This document shows positions 32,500-42,898 of a DNA stretch of 64,000 nucleotides, piece after piece (the first letter of the stretch is position 1; each line of letters starts with the position of its first letter). The notes under the pieces are model-generated. The model was not told where the DNA came from and searched no databases. It saw only the letters and a list, made by a program, of their open reading frames with translations. The stretch comes from Actinobacillus minor NM305 (lineage in GTDB: Bacteria > Pseudomonadota > Gammaproteobacteria > Enterobacterales > Pasteurellaceae), in assembly GCF_000175195.1 (NCBI RefSeq), contig NZ_ACQL01000106.1, positions 1-64,000 of the forward strand, in the 5' to 3' direction. The position numbers and the translations under genes are program-made.

Positions 32500-34806
32500 A
32501 TGAACTTAGATCGTTTTTCCATTTATTTAAGTATTTCTTTCTTACCACTTCTTTTTCTTCCTCGTGATTATTTATCATTTATCGTGCTTTTAGCTTTCAT
32601 ATGGGCTTTGTTTAATCTGATAAGGAAACATTACTGGCATATGGGATTAGGGATACTGATGGGGATAAGTTACTTATCCATTTCCTACACTGTGAAAATA
32701 GCAGAGAGTCAGCCAGCCTCTAAAGTGAAAGAGACGATTGAGATTGTTAAAATTTTAAAGCAACAAGAGTATCAAACCGCCATTGGTAAATTAGCGAACG
32801 ATCAGCAAATTTATTTAACATGGCAAGCTAAAACACCATTATATTTGCATCGAAAATATACCGTTGATTTTACACTTCGTCCGATCTCAGGAAGATATAA
32901 CTTGGGAAACTTTGATCGACAACGTTGGTATTTTGCTAACCATATTGATGGGATTGCCACTGTCAGAAAAGCAGAGTTACTTGAAGAATTTGATACGCCT
33001 TTCCGAACACTATGGTTGAATCGTAGTTACCAGCAAACAGCAGAGCTAGACAGTCAAGGGTTATTGCTTGCCTTGGCTTTTGGAGAACGTGCTTGGTTGA
33101 AGAATGAACATTGGCTACCTTTTCAAAAAACAGCAACGGCTCATTTAATTGCGATTTCAGGACTACATATTGCTTTGGCGATGGCATTTGGATTTTGGCT
33201 GGCAAAAGGTGTTCAATGGTGTTTATTAAAAGGGCGGATAGGTATTTCTTTGGGATATTCTTATCTTTTTCCTCGGCTCTTTGGCTTTGTAATTGCCTTT
33301 GAATATAGCTATTTAGCTGGCTTTTCAGCGCCAACACTTCGGGCATTATTAGCCATGACCGTGCTTCTATCTTGCCAATTTTTTCGAAGACGTTATACCT
33401 CGTTACAAATCTGGTGGCGAGTTGTTGCGTTATTGCTGGTGTTTGAACCGGTTGCCATTTTATCAGACAGCTTTTGGCTATCGATCTTAGCGGTACTATC
33501 GTTAATTTTATGGTATCGTTATTTTCCATTAGCGCAATTTTCTTGGATACCTTTCTCCCAAACGCAGCATAAAATTGGCAAAGTTATCGTTTCATTGATA
33601 CATCTACAAATGGGCATTTGGTTGATTTTTTCGCCTGTGCAATTTTTCTTTTTTGCAGGGACATCACCTTTGAGTTTGCCTGCGAATATGCTGATAGTAC
33701 CACTATATAGTATGGTGTTAGTTCCTATTATTTTATTCACATTATTAACGGATAATCTATTTAGCACATGGGCATTGGCGGATTACATTGTTCAATTTAG
33801 TTTATGGTTACTTGAGCCTTTATCAAATGCATGGTATGACCTAAGCTTTTGGCAGCAAGGACAAATATTATTCATCAATGGAGTAGTGCTATTTGGGTTT
33901 TATATGAAAAATAGCCAAAAAACTCAATCTTTCTTATACAAAGGTATTGCTGTTCTTAGTAGTGCTTATGTTGTTTTTTGCTTTTATTCATGGCGAGAAA
34001 CACCCGTGGAGTGGATTACGTTTGATGTGGGGCAGGGATTAGCACAAGCCATTGTTTATCAAGATGAAAGCGGTCAAAAACAAGCAATTTTTTACGATAC
34101 CGGCGTGAGTTGGGGGGAGGGAGAACAAAAGAACTCTATGGCAAAACTTGAAATTTTGCCCTATTTGAAACGGCGTAATATTCAAGTTCAAGCCATTTTT
34201 CTTAGCCATGATGATAATGATCATTCTGGCGGTGTATTGGACTTATTAACGGCTTACCCACATGCAAAATTATTTTCGAGTAGCCAATTAACCTATGCGG
34301 ATGTTCAACCGCAATCTTGTTTGGCTGGCGATAAATGGCAATTTGGCGAGGTTCAGTTTATGGCAATTTATCCTTCACAGCGTGTAGAAAAAGCAAGAAA
34401 CCAAAATTCTTGCATTTTACTTGTCAAAATTAACCGCTTTACACTTTTATTAACGGGAGATACTGGCGTGGAACAAGAACGGATTTTTTCTTCCTCATTA
34501 GGACAGATTGATTTTCTCCAAATTGCTCATCATGGGAGTAAAACCAGTACGAGCGAGGTTTTATTATCGAAAACCCGTCCAACGCTTGCAGTGGTTTCGA
34601 CAGGGCGGTGGAATCCATGGAAAATGCCAAATAAAACGATAGTTGAGCGGTTACAGCGTTATCAGGTGCCGTTACTGAATACCGCAAAAGAAGGCATGAT
34701 TAGAGTAACATTTCATCAAGACCATTGGACGGTGGAAACCGGGCGAAATGCTTTTTCTGCTTGGTATCAAGGCTATTTTGAATCAAAGGTTTCCCATTCA
34801 AAATAA
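32500..34806 (+). CDS. comEC: DNA uptake channel ComEC/Rec2
   Basis: Inner-membrane protein that carries transforming single-stranded DNA into the cytoplasm. The 768-residue protein has an N-terminal membrane and OB-like region, the Competence domain with many helices (GLLLALAFGERAWL, HLIAISGLHIALAMAFGFW, and YSYLAGFSAPTLRALLAM near residue 270), and a C-terminal metallo-beta-lactamase-like domain. That domain carries WITFDVGQGLAQAIVY near 506, LSHDDNDHSGG near 568 and AHHGSK near 675. The HxDxDH motif is intact. Length equals Haemophilus Rec2 (about 788). A CRP-S site precedes it. Its 3' end overlaps the convergent CHY zinc-finger gene by 34 bases. Confidence 0.95.
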   Translation: MNLDRFSIYLSISFLPLLFLPRDYLSFIVLLAFIWALFNLIRKHYWHMGLGILMGISYLSISYTVKIAESQPASKVKETIEIVKILKQQEYQTAIGKLANDQQIYLTWQAKTPLYLHRKYTVDFTLRPISGRYNLGNFDRQRWYFANHIDGIATVRKAELLEEFDTPFRTLWLNRSYQQTAELDSQGLLLALAFGERAWLKNEHWLPFQKTATAHLIAISGLHIALAMAFGFWLAKGVQWCLLKGRIGISLGYSYLFPRLFGFVIAFEYSYLAGFSAPTLRALLAMTVLLSCQFFRRRYTSLQIWWRVVALLLVFEPVAILSDSFWLSILAVLSLILWYRYFPLAQFSWIPFSQTQHKIGKVIVSLIHLQMGIWLIFSPVQFFFFAGTSPLSLPANMLIVPLYSMVLVPIILFTLLTDNLFSTWALADYIVQFSLWLLEPLSNAWYDLSFWQQGQILFINGVVLFGFYMKNSQKTQSFLYKGIAVLSSAYVVFCFYSWRETPVEWITFDVGQGLAQAIVYQDESGQKQAIFYDTGVSWGEGEQKNSMAKLEILPYLKRRNIQVQAIFLSHDDNDHSGGVLDLLTAYPHAKLFSSSQLTYADVQPQSCLAGDKWQFGEVQFMAIYPSQRVEKARNQNSCILLVKINRFTLLLTGDTGVEQERIFSSSLGQIDFLQIAHHGSKTSTSEVLLSKTRPTLAVVSTGRWNPWKMPNKTIVERLQRYQVPLLNTAKEGMIRVTFHQDHWTVETGRNAFSAWYQGYFESKVSHSK

Positions 34807-35102
34807 ATTGCATAATGCTTTTTACAGCCAGAATTAAATGCTGAGGCGCAGTAGGGGCATTGTGTGACTTGAGTATATTGGGTAATACTTAATGTTTGAT
34901 AGCAATTTCCGCACACAATCGCCTGTTCATGAAATTCATCTACTGCCCAACGTTGAATCGGGTGATTTTCACAAGCATTGTGGCATTGATAGCAAGGATA
35001 AAATTTATCGCAACATTTGAATTTGATAGCGATAATATCGAGAGGAGAGTGATAATGCTCACAACGGGTGTGAGCATCAATGGTTAATCCATAAATTTTC
35101 AT
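34773..35102 (-). CDS. CHY zinc-finger protein
   Basis: A 109-residue protein with the CHY zinc-finger layout: [44 protein letters not shown] and [18 protein letters not shown], giving about ten Cys/His ligands for two or three zinc ions. In eukaryotes such fingers occur in RING-type proteins; the role of the stand-alone bacterial form is unknown. The ATG overlaps the queA stop by ATGA, so it is coupled to queA, and its 3' end overlaps comEC on the other strand. Confidence 0.85.
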   Translation of the reverse strand: MKIYGLTIDAHTRCEHYHSPLDIIAIKFKCCDKFYPCYQCHNACENHPIQRWAVDEFHEQAIVCGNCYQTLSITQYTQVTQCPYCASAFNSGCKKHYAIYFEWETFDSK

Positions 35103-36190
35103 GAGGTTGGGAGATCTTCGGTCGCACGAGGATTTTTCTGAATAAACATCGCATCGCCATAGCTGAAGAAACGATATTGTGATTCCACCGCATGCTGATA
35201 AGCATTCATCGTATTTTTATAGCCTGCAAATGCAGAAACTAACATAATTAGGGTTGATTCAGGTAAGTGAAAGTTTGTCACTAAAGCATCAACCACTTTA
35301 AATGTTTTGCCTGGGTAAATAAAAATACTGGTATCGGAGAAAAATGGTTCAATTAACGTATCGCTATTTTTGACTGCTTGCGCGGCACTTTCAATAGAGC
35401 GAACAGAGGTTGTGCCTACTGCAATCACTCGCTTGCCTTTGGCTTTTGTTTCCAAAATTTTATCGACAACGTCTTGTGAAACTTCGGCATATTCAGCATG
35501 CATTTTATGATCCAAGATATTTTCAACACGAACGGGTTGGAATGTACCTGCTCCGACATGTAGGGTAACAAATGCGGTATTGACGCCTTTTTCCTTGAGT
35601 TTTTCTAACATCGTATTATCGAAGTGTAGCCCAGCCGTTGGGGCAGCCACTGCGCCAAGTACTTTACTATAAACGGTTTGGTAGCGCTCTTGATCGGCAT
35701 CTTCATCAGGGCGATCAATATAGGGCGGTAGTGGCATATGACCGGCCGATTGAAGGAGATCAAAGAGGTTATTTTGACTCTCAAAATGTAATTCAAAAAG
35801 CGTATCGTGACGAGCAGCCATGGTTGCAACTAAGCCATTTCCCTCGCCAAGTTTATCTTCGCCAAAAATAAGCTGTGTACCTTCTTTCGGGGCTTTCGAT
35901 GCACGAACGTGGGCTAAACAGCGATGTTCATCTAATACTCGCTCAATTAACGCTTCGACTTTTCCACCGCTGATTTTTCGACCGTAAAGTCGCGCCGGAA
36001 TAACTCGGGTATTATTGAAAACAAGCAAATCGCCCTCGTGTAAATGCTCAAGTAAATCCGTAAAATGTTGATCAGCAAATTCCCCTGTTTCGCCATTTAA
36101 GTAGAGTAAACGGCTTGCACTGCGATCAGGCATTGGGTAACGGGCAATCAAATTGTCAGGTAAATCAAAATGAAAATCGGAAACTAACAT
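35099..36190 (-). CDS. queA: S-adenosylmethionine:tRNA ribosyltransferase-isomerase QueA
   Basis: Transfers the ribosyl part of SAM to 7-aminomethyl-7-deazaguanine in tRNA, making epoxyqueuosine. The 363-residue protein starts [19 protein letters not shown] and has [43 protein letters not shown] and [20 protein letters not shown], all typical. In E. coli queA is followed by tgt, the next-earlier enzyme of the same pathway; here tgt lies about 8 kb away at 43777 on the other strand. Confidence 0.97.
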   Translation of the reverse strand: MLVSDFHFDLPDNLIARYPMPDRSASRLLYLNGETGEFADQHFTDLLEHLHEGDLLVFNNTRVIPARLYGRKISGGKVEALIERVLDEHRCLAHVRASKAPKEGTQLIFGEDKLGEGNGLVATMAARHDTLFELHFESQNNLFDLLQSAGHMPLPPYIDRPDEDADQERYQTVYSKVLGAVAAPTAGLHFDNTMLEKLKEKGVNTAFVTLHVGAGTFQPVRVENILDHKMHAEYAEVSQDVVDKILETKAKGKRVIAVGTTSVRSIESAAQAVKNSDTLIEPFFSDTSIFIYPGKTFKVVDALVTNFHLPESTLIMLVSAFAGYKNTMNAYQHAVESQYRFFSYGDAMFIQKNPRATEDLPTS

Positions 36191-36240
36191 ATTATCCTTT
36201 TATAAACTAAGAAAAAATAAAGCGGTATCGACCGCTTTGT

Positions 36241-37152
36241 TTATGAAATTAATGCAACTAAATCGTTGATCGCTTTACTTAATTTGTAGCGATCATGTCG
36301 ATAATAAACATCTTCAGCCGATAAATCGCGGCGTAGTACACAAAGATGTTCGGGTAATGGAGTCATTTCAGTTGGGATGGTGATCACACCATTCACTCGC
36401 TGGCAGCCAATTGCTTTCTCAACCCATTGAATTCTATCCGCAAGCGTCAAATTACTTACGATACTGTGTTCAATCCCAATGTTATCAATAAAAATGACTT
36501 TAGCCGAACTTTGGCTAATGCGTTTTGCTAAAGCTGGGATTAACAAATTTGGCATAATACTGGTAAAGAAACTTCCCGGGCCTAACAAAATGACATCAGC
36601 TTTTTCAATCGCTAAAAGCGCTTCGGGTGTTGCTTGTATTTCGGGTTCAAGAAATAAACCTTGAGGTAGCTCTTCTAAAGCATCCACAGCAACTTCGCCA
36701 ATAATCTGCTGATTTGTCAGATAAGCACCAAGATCTACGGGCGTTTCAGACATGGGAATCAAGAAGGCTCGAACATGAAGAAGCTCTCTAACTAAATTAA
36801 GTCCTTCAAGCGGTCGAATTTGCATATTTTCTAACGCTTTAAGGATTAAGTTACCTAAATTATGCCCACCCAATTCACCATTACCAGGAAAGCGATATTC
36901 AAATAGTGCAGAGGCAACGGTGGGTTTTACAATAATTTGAGTTAAACAGTTGCGTAGATCTCCCCATGCAATTCCACCTTGCTGTGAGCGAATTCTACCG
37001 GTAGATCCACCATTATCGGTAGTTGCCACAATACCGGTCAGGTTTTCTCGCAAAAAGGATAAGGCAGATAATACACGCCCTAAACCATGACCACCACCGA
37101 GTGCTACGACACTTAGATCCGTTAAATGAGGATGTCTAGGGGGAGAGGTCAT
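36241..37152 (-). CDS. YvcK/CofD-family gluconeogenesis-factor-like protein
   Basis: A 303-residue cytoplasmic protein of the YvcK family, which binds UDP-sugars and influences cell-wall metabolism and growth on gluconeogenic carbon in Bacillus. Seen: VVALGGGHGLGRVLSALS (nucleotide-binding glycine loop, residues 15-32), TTDNGGSTGRIR, WGDLRNCL, LGGHNLGNLILKALE, and VILLGPGSFFTSIMPNLL near residue 190. In E. coli the counterpart is YbhK. It lies between the AI-2E family permease and queA on the same strand. Confidence 0.88.
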   Translation of the reverse strand: MTSPPRHPHLTDLSVVALGGGHGLGRVLSALSFLRENLTGIVATTDNGGSTGRIRSQQGGIAWGDLRNCLTQIIVKPTVASALFEYRFPGNGELGGHNLGNLILKALENMQIRPLEGLNLVRELLHVRAFLIPMSETPVDLGAYLTNQQIIGEVAVDALEELPQGLFLEPEIQATPEALLAIEKADVILLGPGSFFTSIMPNLLIPALAKRISQSSAKVIFIDNIGIEHSIVSNLTLADRIQWVEKAIGCQRVNGVITIPTEMTPLPEHLCVLRRDLSAEDVYYRHDRYKLSKAINDLVALIS

Positions 37153-37182
37153 TTGGATAATCCTTTTATTAAAAATGACGAA

Positions 37183-38235
37183 CTATTCATTAGAAGGTAA
37201 TGCATTGATAACTGCTTTCACTAAAGTTGCTAAAGGTATCGCAAAAAAGACTCCCCAGAATCCCCACAAGCCACCAAAGATCAGCACAGCGACAATGATG
37301 GTTAATGGATGTAAGTTTACGGCTTCAGAGAATAAAAATGGTACCACAAGGTTACCGTCTAGCAACTGGCTAATAACAAAAGCGAGTAATAAATAATAAA
37401 AATCCGGCGATAAGCCAAATTGAAACAAAGCAATTAAGGCAACCGGAATGGTTACGATGACCGCACCAATATAAGGCACTAATACGGATAACCCCACTAC
37501 TACTGAGAGCAATAGCGGATAACGTAAATCAAAGAAAATTAAAATGATATAGGTAACTACACTGACAATTAAAATTTCGAGGAATTTTCCTCGAATATAA
37601 TTGGCGATTTGCCCTTGCATTTCAATCCAAACACGAGTCGCTAACCGGCGGTTTTTCGGCATCATTTTAATGAAAGAACGTAAGAAAATCGGTTTATCTT
37701 TCAATAAAAAGAAGACCATCAATGGCACTAAAAAAGCATAAATGCCTAATCCGACTAAACTGATAATAGAGTTTACCGAGATCGCTAATAATGATTCACC
37801 ATACCCTAAAATCTTCGTTTTTAAGGAAGACATCATTCCGTCTAACATCGCATAATCCACGAGTTCCGGATAATGTTCGGGGAGTGCTTGAACCCACTCA
37901 TTGAGTAGGTTAAACATATTTGGTAAATCACGAATAAAATTGACCGCTTGATTCCATAAACTCGGCACCATAACGACTAACAAAAAAGCGACAATGGAAA
38001 CCGTTCCCCCAAATACAAGGAGAACACTCAGTAATCGAGGAAAATGCAGCTTTTCTGTTAAGAAACGGATTGGCGATTCTAATAAATAAGCAAGCACAAT
38101 CGCAACTAACAGGGGCATAATTAGCCCACTGAAGAAGTAGATGATACCAAAGCCAAAAAGTAAAATACCTAGTAAGGCAACTGTTTGGGGATCATTAAAT
38201 TTTTGTGTGTACCATTCTTTAAAGAGTGCAAGCAT
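37183..38235 (-). CDS. AI-2E family (PerM-like) membrane transporter
   Basis: Polytopic inner-membrane protein of 350 residues with about eight hydrophobic segments. Typical family pieces include [25 protein letters not shown] in part near the start, [33 protein letters not shown] in part, [58 protein letters not shown] in part, and [15 protein letters not shown]. Members range from the quorum-signal exporter TqsA to sodium/proton antiporters and permeases such as PerM, so the substrate cannot be given. The methyltransferase gene ends five bases before its start. Confidence 0.88.
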   Translation of the reverse strand: MLALFKEWYTQKFNDPQTVALLGILLFGFGIIYFFSGLIMPLLVAIVLAYLLESPIRFLTEKLHFPRLLSVLLVFGGTVSIVAFLLVVMVPSLWNQAVNFIRDLPNMFNLLNEWVQALPEHYPELVDYAMLDGMMSSLKTKILGYGESLLAISVNSIISLVGLGIYAFLVPLMVFFLLKDKPIFLRSFIKMMPKNRRLATRVWIEMQGQIANYIRGKFLEILIVSVVTYIILIFFDLRYPLLLSVVVGLSVLVPYIGAVIVTIPVALIALFQFGLSPDFYYLLLAFVISQLLDGNLVVPFLFSEAVNLHPLTIIVAVLIFGGLWGFWGVFFAIPLATLVKAVINALPSNE

Positions 38236-38240
38236 AAAAT

Positions 38241-38996
38241 CTATTTCTGACTACAAACTGCAATAAATCCCATTTTGTGTTCGGGATCGTTAAAGGTTTT
38301 AAACATTTTGGTAAAAGTTTCGCGATTTTCCGGCTTTAAGGCATTACCAATTACTTTCATTGCACCGAGTACACCTTCATCGTGAATTAATCCTTTTGGC
38401 GATAATAAAGACATTTCGCCTGAATAAGTATCGACATTGCGGAATCCACAACGATGGAAAAGAGCTTTCCAATCTTCTTTTTTTAGTGGAGAAACCGTTA
38501 AATGGATCGCTTCACGTAATTCATTGATGACACTTTCAACATCATCGGTATTCAGTAACACATCATGAGTGAGTAGAAAACCATTTGGTTTTAATACACG
38601 CAAGTATTCACGGATTGCTTTTTCTTTAGCTTCCATCGGTAACATGGTTAGCATCGCTTCGTTAATCACAATATCGAATGAGTTATCATCAAAAGGCAAT
38701 TTTGTTGCATTGGCACGTTGCACTTGAACAAGTTCTTCAACTCCATTTTCTTTGATGTTTTCTCGTGCTTTTTCGAGTGCTTCTTCATCTAAATCAATAC
38801 CAATAATTTGGCAACCATAATCTTTTGCGAGTTGAATGGCCGTTGTTCCCATATTGCAGGCAACTTCAAGCACTTTTTTATTTTTATTGAAATCGCCATT
38901 TGCAATTAACCAATCGGTTGCCACTTTACCGCCCGGACGTAAGCGAGTTTTTCCTAAACGGGCTAAGAAATTGTGTCCAACTTCTTCTTTTTTCAT
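38241..38996 (-). CDS. Class I SAM-dependent methyltransferase
   Basis: A 251-residue protein with the Rossmann methyltransferase motifs: motif [13 protein letters not shown] near residue 43, acidic motif GIDLDEEAL near 65, [15 protein letters not shown] near 107, and [14 protein letters not shown] near 132. The substrate is not recognisable. The motif order resembles small-molecule methyltransferases of the UbiE type. It is probably transcribed with the downstream permease (five-base gap) and is divergent from arfA. Confidence 0.8.
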   Translation of the reverse strand: MKKEEVGHNFLARLGKTRLRPGGKVATDWLIANGDFNKNKKVLEVACNMGTTAIQLAKDYGCQIIGIDLDEEALEKARENIKENGVEELVQVQRANATKLPFDDNSFDIVINEAMLTMLPMEAKEKAIREYLRVLKPNGFLLTHDVLLNTDDVESVINELREAIHLTVSPLKKEDWKALFHRCGFRNVDTYSGEMSLLSPKGLIHDEGVLGAMKVIGNALKPENRETFTKMFKTFNDPEHKMGFIAVCSQK

Positions 38997-39145
38997 AAAA
39001 ACCTCTGTATTTGCAAAATCTTATTATCTTTGAACCGCTTATTACGAATAAGTTGCAAGATTATACCTAACTTTTCATTATTCTTATATACAATGCCGAG
39101 ATTTTTTGACAAAATATCCAGTGATTTTTAACAGAGGAAAGAGAA

Positions 39146-39385
39146 ATGACGAAAAAAATGAAACCACTTCCGCATTTATCTTATGAACACCAACGAGGTG
39201 AAATTAAGCAAAGCGCAATTAAAGCATTAGTGACAGATCCGTTATTTAAACAACGAGTGGAACGTAATCGAAAAGGAAAAGGCAGCCATCAGCGTAATGC
39301 AAAACACCGCAAAGCCTACCAAGGTGAAAGCCCATTTAAAAATATTCTAAAGAGTCTTTTTAAATGGGCTTTTTTGGGGATTTGA
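39146..39385 (+). CDS. arfA: Alternative ribosome-rescue factor ArfA
   Basis: ArfA binds non-stop ribosomes and recruits release factor 2, backing up tmRNA/SmpB. The 79-residue frame contains the conserved core [36 protein letters not shown] in part, aligned with E. coli ArfA. A perfect 16-bp stem with a T run lies within the coding sequence at about codons 61-76. As in E. coli, most transcripts should end inside the gene, giving a non-stop mRNA whose product is normally destroyed by tmRNA tagging and accumulates only when trans-translation fails. The full-length C-terminal residues are therefore probably not part of the working protein. Ribosome site GAGGAAAGAG. Confidence 0.92.
   Translation: MTKKMKPLPHLSYEHQRGEIKQSAIKALVTDPLFKQRVERNRKGKGSHQRNAKHRKAYQGESPFKNILKSLFKWAFLGI
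39327..39377 (+). terminator. Intragenic terminator/regulatory hairpin in arfA
   Basis: Perfect 16-base arms (39327-39342 and 39357-39372, core AGCCCATTTAAAAA / TTTTTAAATGGGCT), a 14-base loop and a T run, lying inside the arfA frame before its stop codon. This is the element expected to create the non-stop arfA mRNA. Confidence 0.9.
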
Positions 39386-39472
39386 TTTTGATTAAAAAAC
39401 TCTCTTTCATTTGAAAGAGGGAACATTTTTTATAAACAATTCAGATTGCTGACAAAGTTCATTTTGAGACAT

Positions 39473-39578
39473 AACCTAGCACGAGCCGTGCTAGGTTCAT
39501 TAAGCCCAGCCCCGCTGGGGCTGAAAAAAGAGCCGCAGAGCGGGCTCAGATTGGTAACCCTATACGGCTCGTATAGGG
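39473..39578. repeat. Cluster of four hairpins between arfA and ilvH
   Basis: Four short stems follow each other: 39473-39497 (10 bp, loop GAGCC), 39507-39523 (7 bp, CAGCCCC/GGGGCTG), 39530-39547 (GAGCC/GGCTC with a bulge) and 39558-39578 (8 bp, loop GGCTC). The first and fourth loops are exact reverse complements, extending to nine bases (ACGAGCCGT / ACGGCTCGT), so they could kiss. The stretch is GC-rich for this genome and lies between convergent genes. It may be a double terminator, a dispersed repeat element or a structured RNA. Confidence 0.75.
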
Positions 39579-39591
39579 GACATTACATTGT

Positions 39592-40083
39592 TTATAAACA
39601 GTTATTTTCACCACGAGAAAGGCTGATTAAGCCTGAGCGAACAATTTCAATTACGGTTGTTTCTGCTTTAACCGCATCAACAAAAGCGTCAAGTTTTTCA
39701 CTTGTCCCCGATAATTGAATGGTATAAAGCTTAGGCGTAATATCAACAATCTGCCCACGGAAAATATCGACCATACGTTTTAATTCATCGCGGGTTGAGC
39801 CTGTTGCACGGACTTTCAACAACATAATTTCACGTTCAACGTGTTCACAAGCACTTAAATTGATCACTTTAAAAACATCAATTAACTTGTGTAGTTGTTT
39901 TTCGATTTGTTCAAGTACAATTTCATCACCGTTTGCAACAATAGTCATACGAGAGAGACTTTCATCATCGGTTGGGGCAACGGTCAGACTTTCAATATTA
40001 AAACCACGTTGAGAGAAAAGTGCTACAACGCGAGATAAAGCACCCGATTCATTTTCGAGTAAAACTGATAATGTTCTACGCAT
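39592..40083 (-). CDS. ilvH: Acetolactate synthase III small (regulatory) subunit
   Basis: Regulatory subunit that binds valine and stimulates the catalytic subunit IlvI in branched-chain amino acid synthesis. The 163-residue protein has the N-terminal ACT domain [37 protein letters not shown] in part, and the C-terminal domain with [27 protein letters not shown] in part and [15 protein letters not shown]. Length equals E. coli IlvH (163). It overlaps ilvI by eight bases. Confidence 0.97.
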   Translation of the reverse strand: MRRTLSVLLENESGALSRVVALFSQRGFNIESLTVAPTDDESLSRMTIVANGDEIVLEQIEKQLHKLIDVFKVINLSACEHVEREIMLLKVRATGSTRDELKRMVDIFRGQIVDITPKLYTIQLSGTSEKLDAFVDAVKAETTVIEIVRSGLISLSRGENNCL

Positions 40084-41797
40084 CTGTACGCTCCGTTTTG
40101 CTTAAAATCATTTCATTCATCGCACCGCCACGAATTTGCATTGGGTAAACGTGTTCGGTTTCATCTACTTTTACATCAACAAAGACTAATTTATCTTTAA
40201 TCGAGAAGGCTTGGGTTAATTTCTCTTCTAACTCGCTTGGGTGGTCGATTGTAATTCCAACGTGACCATAAGCCTCGGCTAATTTTGCAAAATCCGGTAA
40301 TGAGTTCATATAAACTTGAGAATGGCGACCTTGATAGATAATGTCTTGCCATTGTTTTACCATACCTAAGAAGCGGTTATTTAAACTCACAATGACAACG
40401 GGTGTATCATATTGTTTTGCCGTAGAAAGTTCTTGGATATTCATTTGGATAGAACCATCGCCGGTGACACAAACAACCGTTGCCTCTGGGTGGGCAAATT
40501 TCACACCAATCGCTGCAGGTAAGCCAAAGCCCATTGTCCCCGCACCACCTGAGTTAATCCAACGGCGAGGCTTATCGAAACCATAGTGTAATGCAGCAAA
40601 CATTTGGTGTTGTCCTACATCGGAAGCAACATAGGCATCGCCATTCGTGAGTTTATGAATAAGACGAATAACCTGTTGTGGCTTAATGACTTCTTTACTT
40701 TCTTCAAAACTTAAGCAATTTTTCGCTTTCCACTCATCAATTTGTTGCCACCAAGCGGTCAAATCTGTTTGATTTTTTGCAAGGTTTTCATCTTCAAGTA
40801 AAGCAAGGAATTCGTCTAATACATTCTTAGCCGAACCTACAATCGGGATATAGGCTTGTACCGTCTTTGAAATAGAAGCAGGGTCAATATCTACGTGAAT
40901 AACTTTTGCATTTGGGCAATATTTCGCTAAATTTGCGGTTGTACGGTCATCAAAGCGTACACCGATGCCAAGAATTAAGTCACTCTCATGCATTGCGTTA
41001 TTAGCTTCGTATGTACCGTGCATACCTAGCATACCTAAGAATTGTTTATCTGAGCTTGGATAAGCGCCTAAGCCCATTAACGAACTGGTTACCGGTAAAT
41101 TTAATTTTTGTGCAAATTCAGTGAGTTCGGCAGAACATTCGGCAGAAATTACGCCACCACCAATAAAGAGAACCGGTTTTTTCGCAACTAATAATGCTTT
41201 TAATGCTTTTTTAATTTGCCCTTTATGTCCTTGTACTGTTGGATTATATGAACGTAAAGCAATCTCTTTTGGATATTCATAAGCAAATTTATTAGCTGGG
41301 TTTACCATATCTTTTGGAATATCAATGACAACCGGTCCTGGACGTCCTGTTGAGGCAATGTAAAATGCTTTTTTAATTGTTTCCGGAATTTCTTGCGGAT
41401 CTTTGATCATAAAACTATGTTTTACTACAGGGCGAGAAATCCCAATCATATCGCACTCTTGGAAAGCATCGGTACCAATAAGGGATGACGGTACTTGACC
41501 GGTAATGATCACAAGTGGCACAGAATCGGTATAAGCGGTTAAAATTCCCGTGATCGCATTGGTTGCCCCAGGGCCTGAAGTCACCAGCACACAACCGACC
41601 TTACCCGTAGAGCGAGCATAGCCATCAGCCATATGGACAGCGCCTTGCTCATGACGGACTAATACGTGATTAAGGCTTGATTGGTGTATTGCATCATAAA
41701 TATCTAAAACCGAGCCACCTGGATAGCCGAATACGTATTCAACGCCTTCGTCCAACAAGGACTGTACGACCATTTCTGCACCAGAAAGTTTTTTCAT
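40076..41797 (-). CDS. ilvI: Acetolactate synthase III large (catalytic) subunit
   Basis: Thiamine-diphosphate enzyme joining two pyruvates, or pyruvate and 2-oxobutyrate. The 573-residue protein has the catalytic glutamate region [16 protein letters not shown] (near residue 47), the FAD-binding middle domain ([11 protein letters not shown] near 275), and the ThDP motif [12 protein letters not shown]...NN near residue 445. Length equals E. coli IlvI (574). The 340 bases upstream show no leader peptide rich in Ile/Val/Leu codons and no obvious attenuator. Confidence 0.97.
   Translation of the reverse strand: MKKLSGAEMVVQSLLDEGVEYVFGYPGGSVLDIYDAIHQSSLNHVLVRHEQGAVHMADGYARSTGKVGCVLVTSGPGATNAITGILTAYTDSVPLVIITGQVPSSLIGTDAFQECDMIGISRPVVKHSFMIKDPQEIPETIKKAFYIASTGRPGPVVIDIPKDMVNPANKFAYEYPKEIALRSYNPTVQGHKGQIKKALKALLVAKKPVLFIGGGVISAECSAELTEFAQKLNLPVTSSLMGLGAYPSSDKQFLGMLGMHGTYEANNAMHESDLILGIGVRFDDRTTANLAKYCPNAKVIHVDIDPASISKTVQAYIPIVGSAKNVLDEFLALLEDENLAKNQTDLTAWWQQIDEWKAKNCLSFEESKEVIKPQQVIRLIHKLTNGDAYVASDVGQHQMFAALHYGFDKPRRWINSGGAGTMGFGLPAAIGVKFAHPEATVVCVTGDGSIQMNIQELSTAKQYDTPVVIVSLNNRFLGMVKQWQDIIYQGRHSQVYMNSLPDFAKLAEAYGHVGITIDHPSELEEKLTQAFSIKDKLVFVDVKVDETEHVYPMQIRGGAMNEMILSKTERTDA
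40752..40786 (+). repeat. Extended Apl-type uptake signal inside ilvI
   Basis: CAAGCGGTC followed by AAATCTGTTTGATTTTTTGC, close to the full extended consensus with one changed base at the first core position. Confidence 0.7.
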
Positions 41798-42083
41798 TGA
41801 ATCCTCCGAATAACATCCGAAAAAGTTGAGATAAGAGAAAGCAACGCTTGATTTGTTATGCGTTGTGTTTGGTATGCATTGTGCAAAAGTTTTTTACATT
41901 TGTCTATAAGTGGTCTTGGATAGTTATTTGGAGTAATATGCTAAAAATATGTTTTATTTAGTGTTTTATAAATAAAAATCTAAAGGTAAACGATAAATGA
42001 GTATATTGAACCAAATTTTATAAAATAAAAAGATTTAAATTTTTTTGATGTTTTTTGTATTTTTAAGAAAGAAATGAGGTTAA
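41798..42083. other. Intergenic region upstream of ilvI
   Basis: AT-rich gap between can and ilvI (same strand). It must contain the ilvIH promoter. I see an AACGC/GCGTT inverted repeat near 41840-41870 but no leader peptide, riboswitch or known operator. The right end holds the can terminator. Confidence 0.4.
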
Positions 42084-42121
42084 AAACGCTAAAACGTGAT
42101 CTATATCAAGTTTTAGCGTTT
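42084..42121 (-). terminator. Terminator of can
   Basis: Twelve-base perfect arms (AAACGCTAAAAC / GTTTTAGCGTTT) with a 14-base loop, 16 bases past the can stop on the minus strand and followed there by TTTTT. The loop sequence GTGATCTATATCAA resembles a CRP/FNR site, probably by chance. Confidence 0.85.
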
Positions 42122-42137
42122 ATTAAGGTAAGCTGAA

Positions 42138-42884
42138 CTATTCAGAAAGTGATTGTTCAGCAATAAAATCCGTTTGTTTTTGATTATCTTGAGCGGTTTC
42201 TTTTTCTGCTAATTCTCGATTAGCAAGTTCATCAGCTTCGCTAATTAACTTCGCAATGGCATTACGATAAGTGATTTCAAGTGTTTCACGGCTTGTTGCC
42301 ATTACACCTTGATCGATTAAAAAGCCATCATTGACATCATAAACCCAGCCATGAAGTGAAAGCGATTTTCCTCTTTCCCACGCTGTCTTAACAATGGAAC
42401 TACGTCCCAAGTTATAAACTTGTTCAGCCACATTTAAACGTGTGAGCATATTGGCACGTTGTTCAGGGGATAATTTACCGAGAAGATGGCCATGTTTAAA
42501 CCACAGATCGCGAATATGCAGAAGCCAGTTACTAATTAGCCCATAATCTTCAACTGTTCCCATGGCGGCCTTAATTCCCCCGCAATTTGTATGTCCACAG
42601 ATAATAATGTGTTTAATGTCTAACACATCAACTGCATATTGGACAACCGAAAGGCAGTTAAGATCAGTATGGATAACCATATTTGCTACATTACGGTGAA
42701 CAAAAAGTTCGCCAGGTCCTAATCCTGTTAATTTTTCTGCCGGTACACGGCTATCAGAACAACCAATCCATAAATAGGTTGGGTTTTGGTGTTCGGCAAG
42801 CTCTTTAAAATAATCCGATTGCTCATCTTTCATTTGAGTTGCCCAAGCGTGATTATTGGCAAAGAGTTGTTCAATATCTTTCAT
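42138..42884 (-). CDS. can: Beta-class carbonic anhydrase
   Basis: Zinc enzyme interconverting CO2 and bicarbonate, needed for growth in air. The 248-residue protein has the zinc ligands and catalytic dyad in [10 protein letters not shown] (Cys, Asp, Arg near residues 42-46) and [14 protein letters not shown] (His and Cys near 98-101), plus the HRNVANMV stretch. It is slightly longer than E. coli Can (220) because of an acidic, Gln-rich C-terminal tail ([17 protein letters not shown]). The DUF1439 gene starts upstream on the same strand with a 14-base gap. Confidence 0.96.
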   Translation of the reverse strand: MKDIEQLFANNHAWATQMKDEQSDYFKELAEHQNPTYLWIGCSDSRVPAEKLTGLGPGELFVHRNVANMVIHTDLNCLSVVQYAVDVLDIKHIIICGHTNCGGIKAAMGTVEDYGLISNWLLHIRDLWFKHGHLLGKLSPEQRANMLTRLNVAEQVYNLGRSSIVKTAWERGKSLSLHGWVYDVNDGFLIDQGVMATSRETLEITYRNAIAKLISEADELANRELAEKETAQDNQKQTDFIAEQSLSE

Positions 42885-42898
42885 TGTGATCCTTTAAA

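Noticed and set aside
42096-42109. CRP/FNR-like sequence GTGATCTATATCAA
   Set aside because: It is the loop of the can terminator, downstream of a gene end and not near a promoter; half-sites are incomplete.
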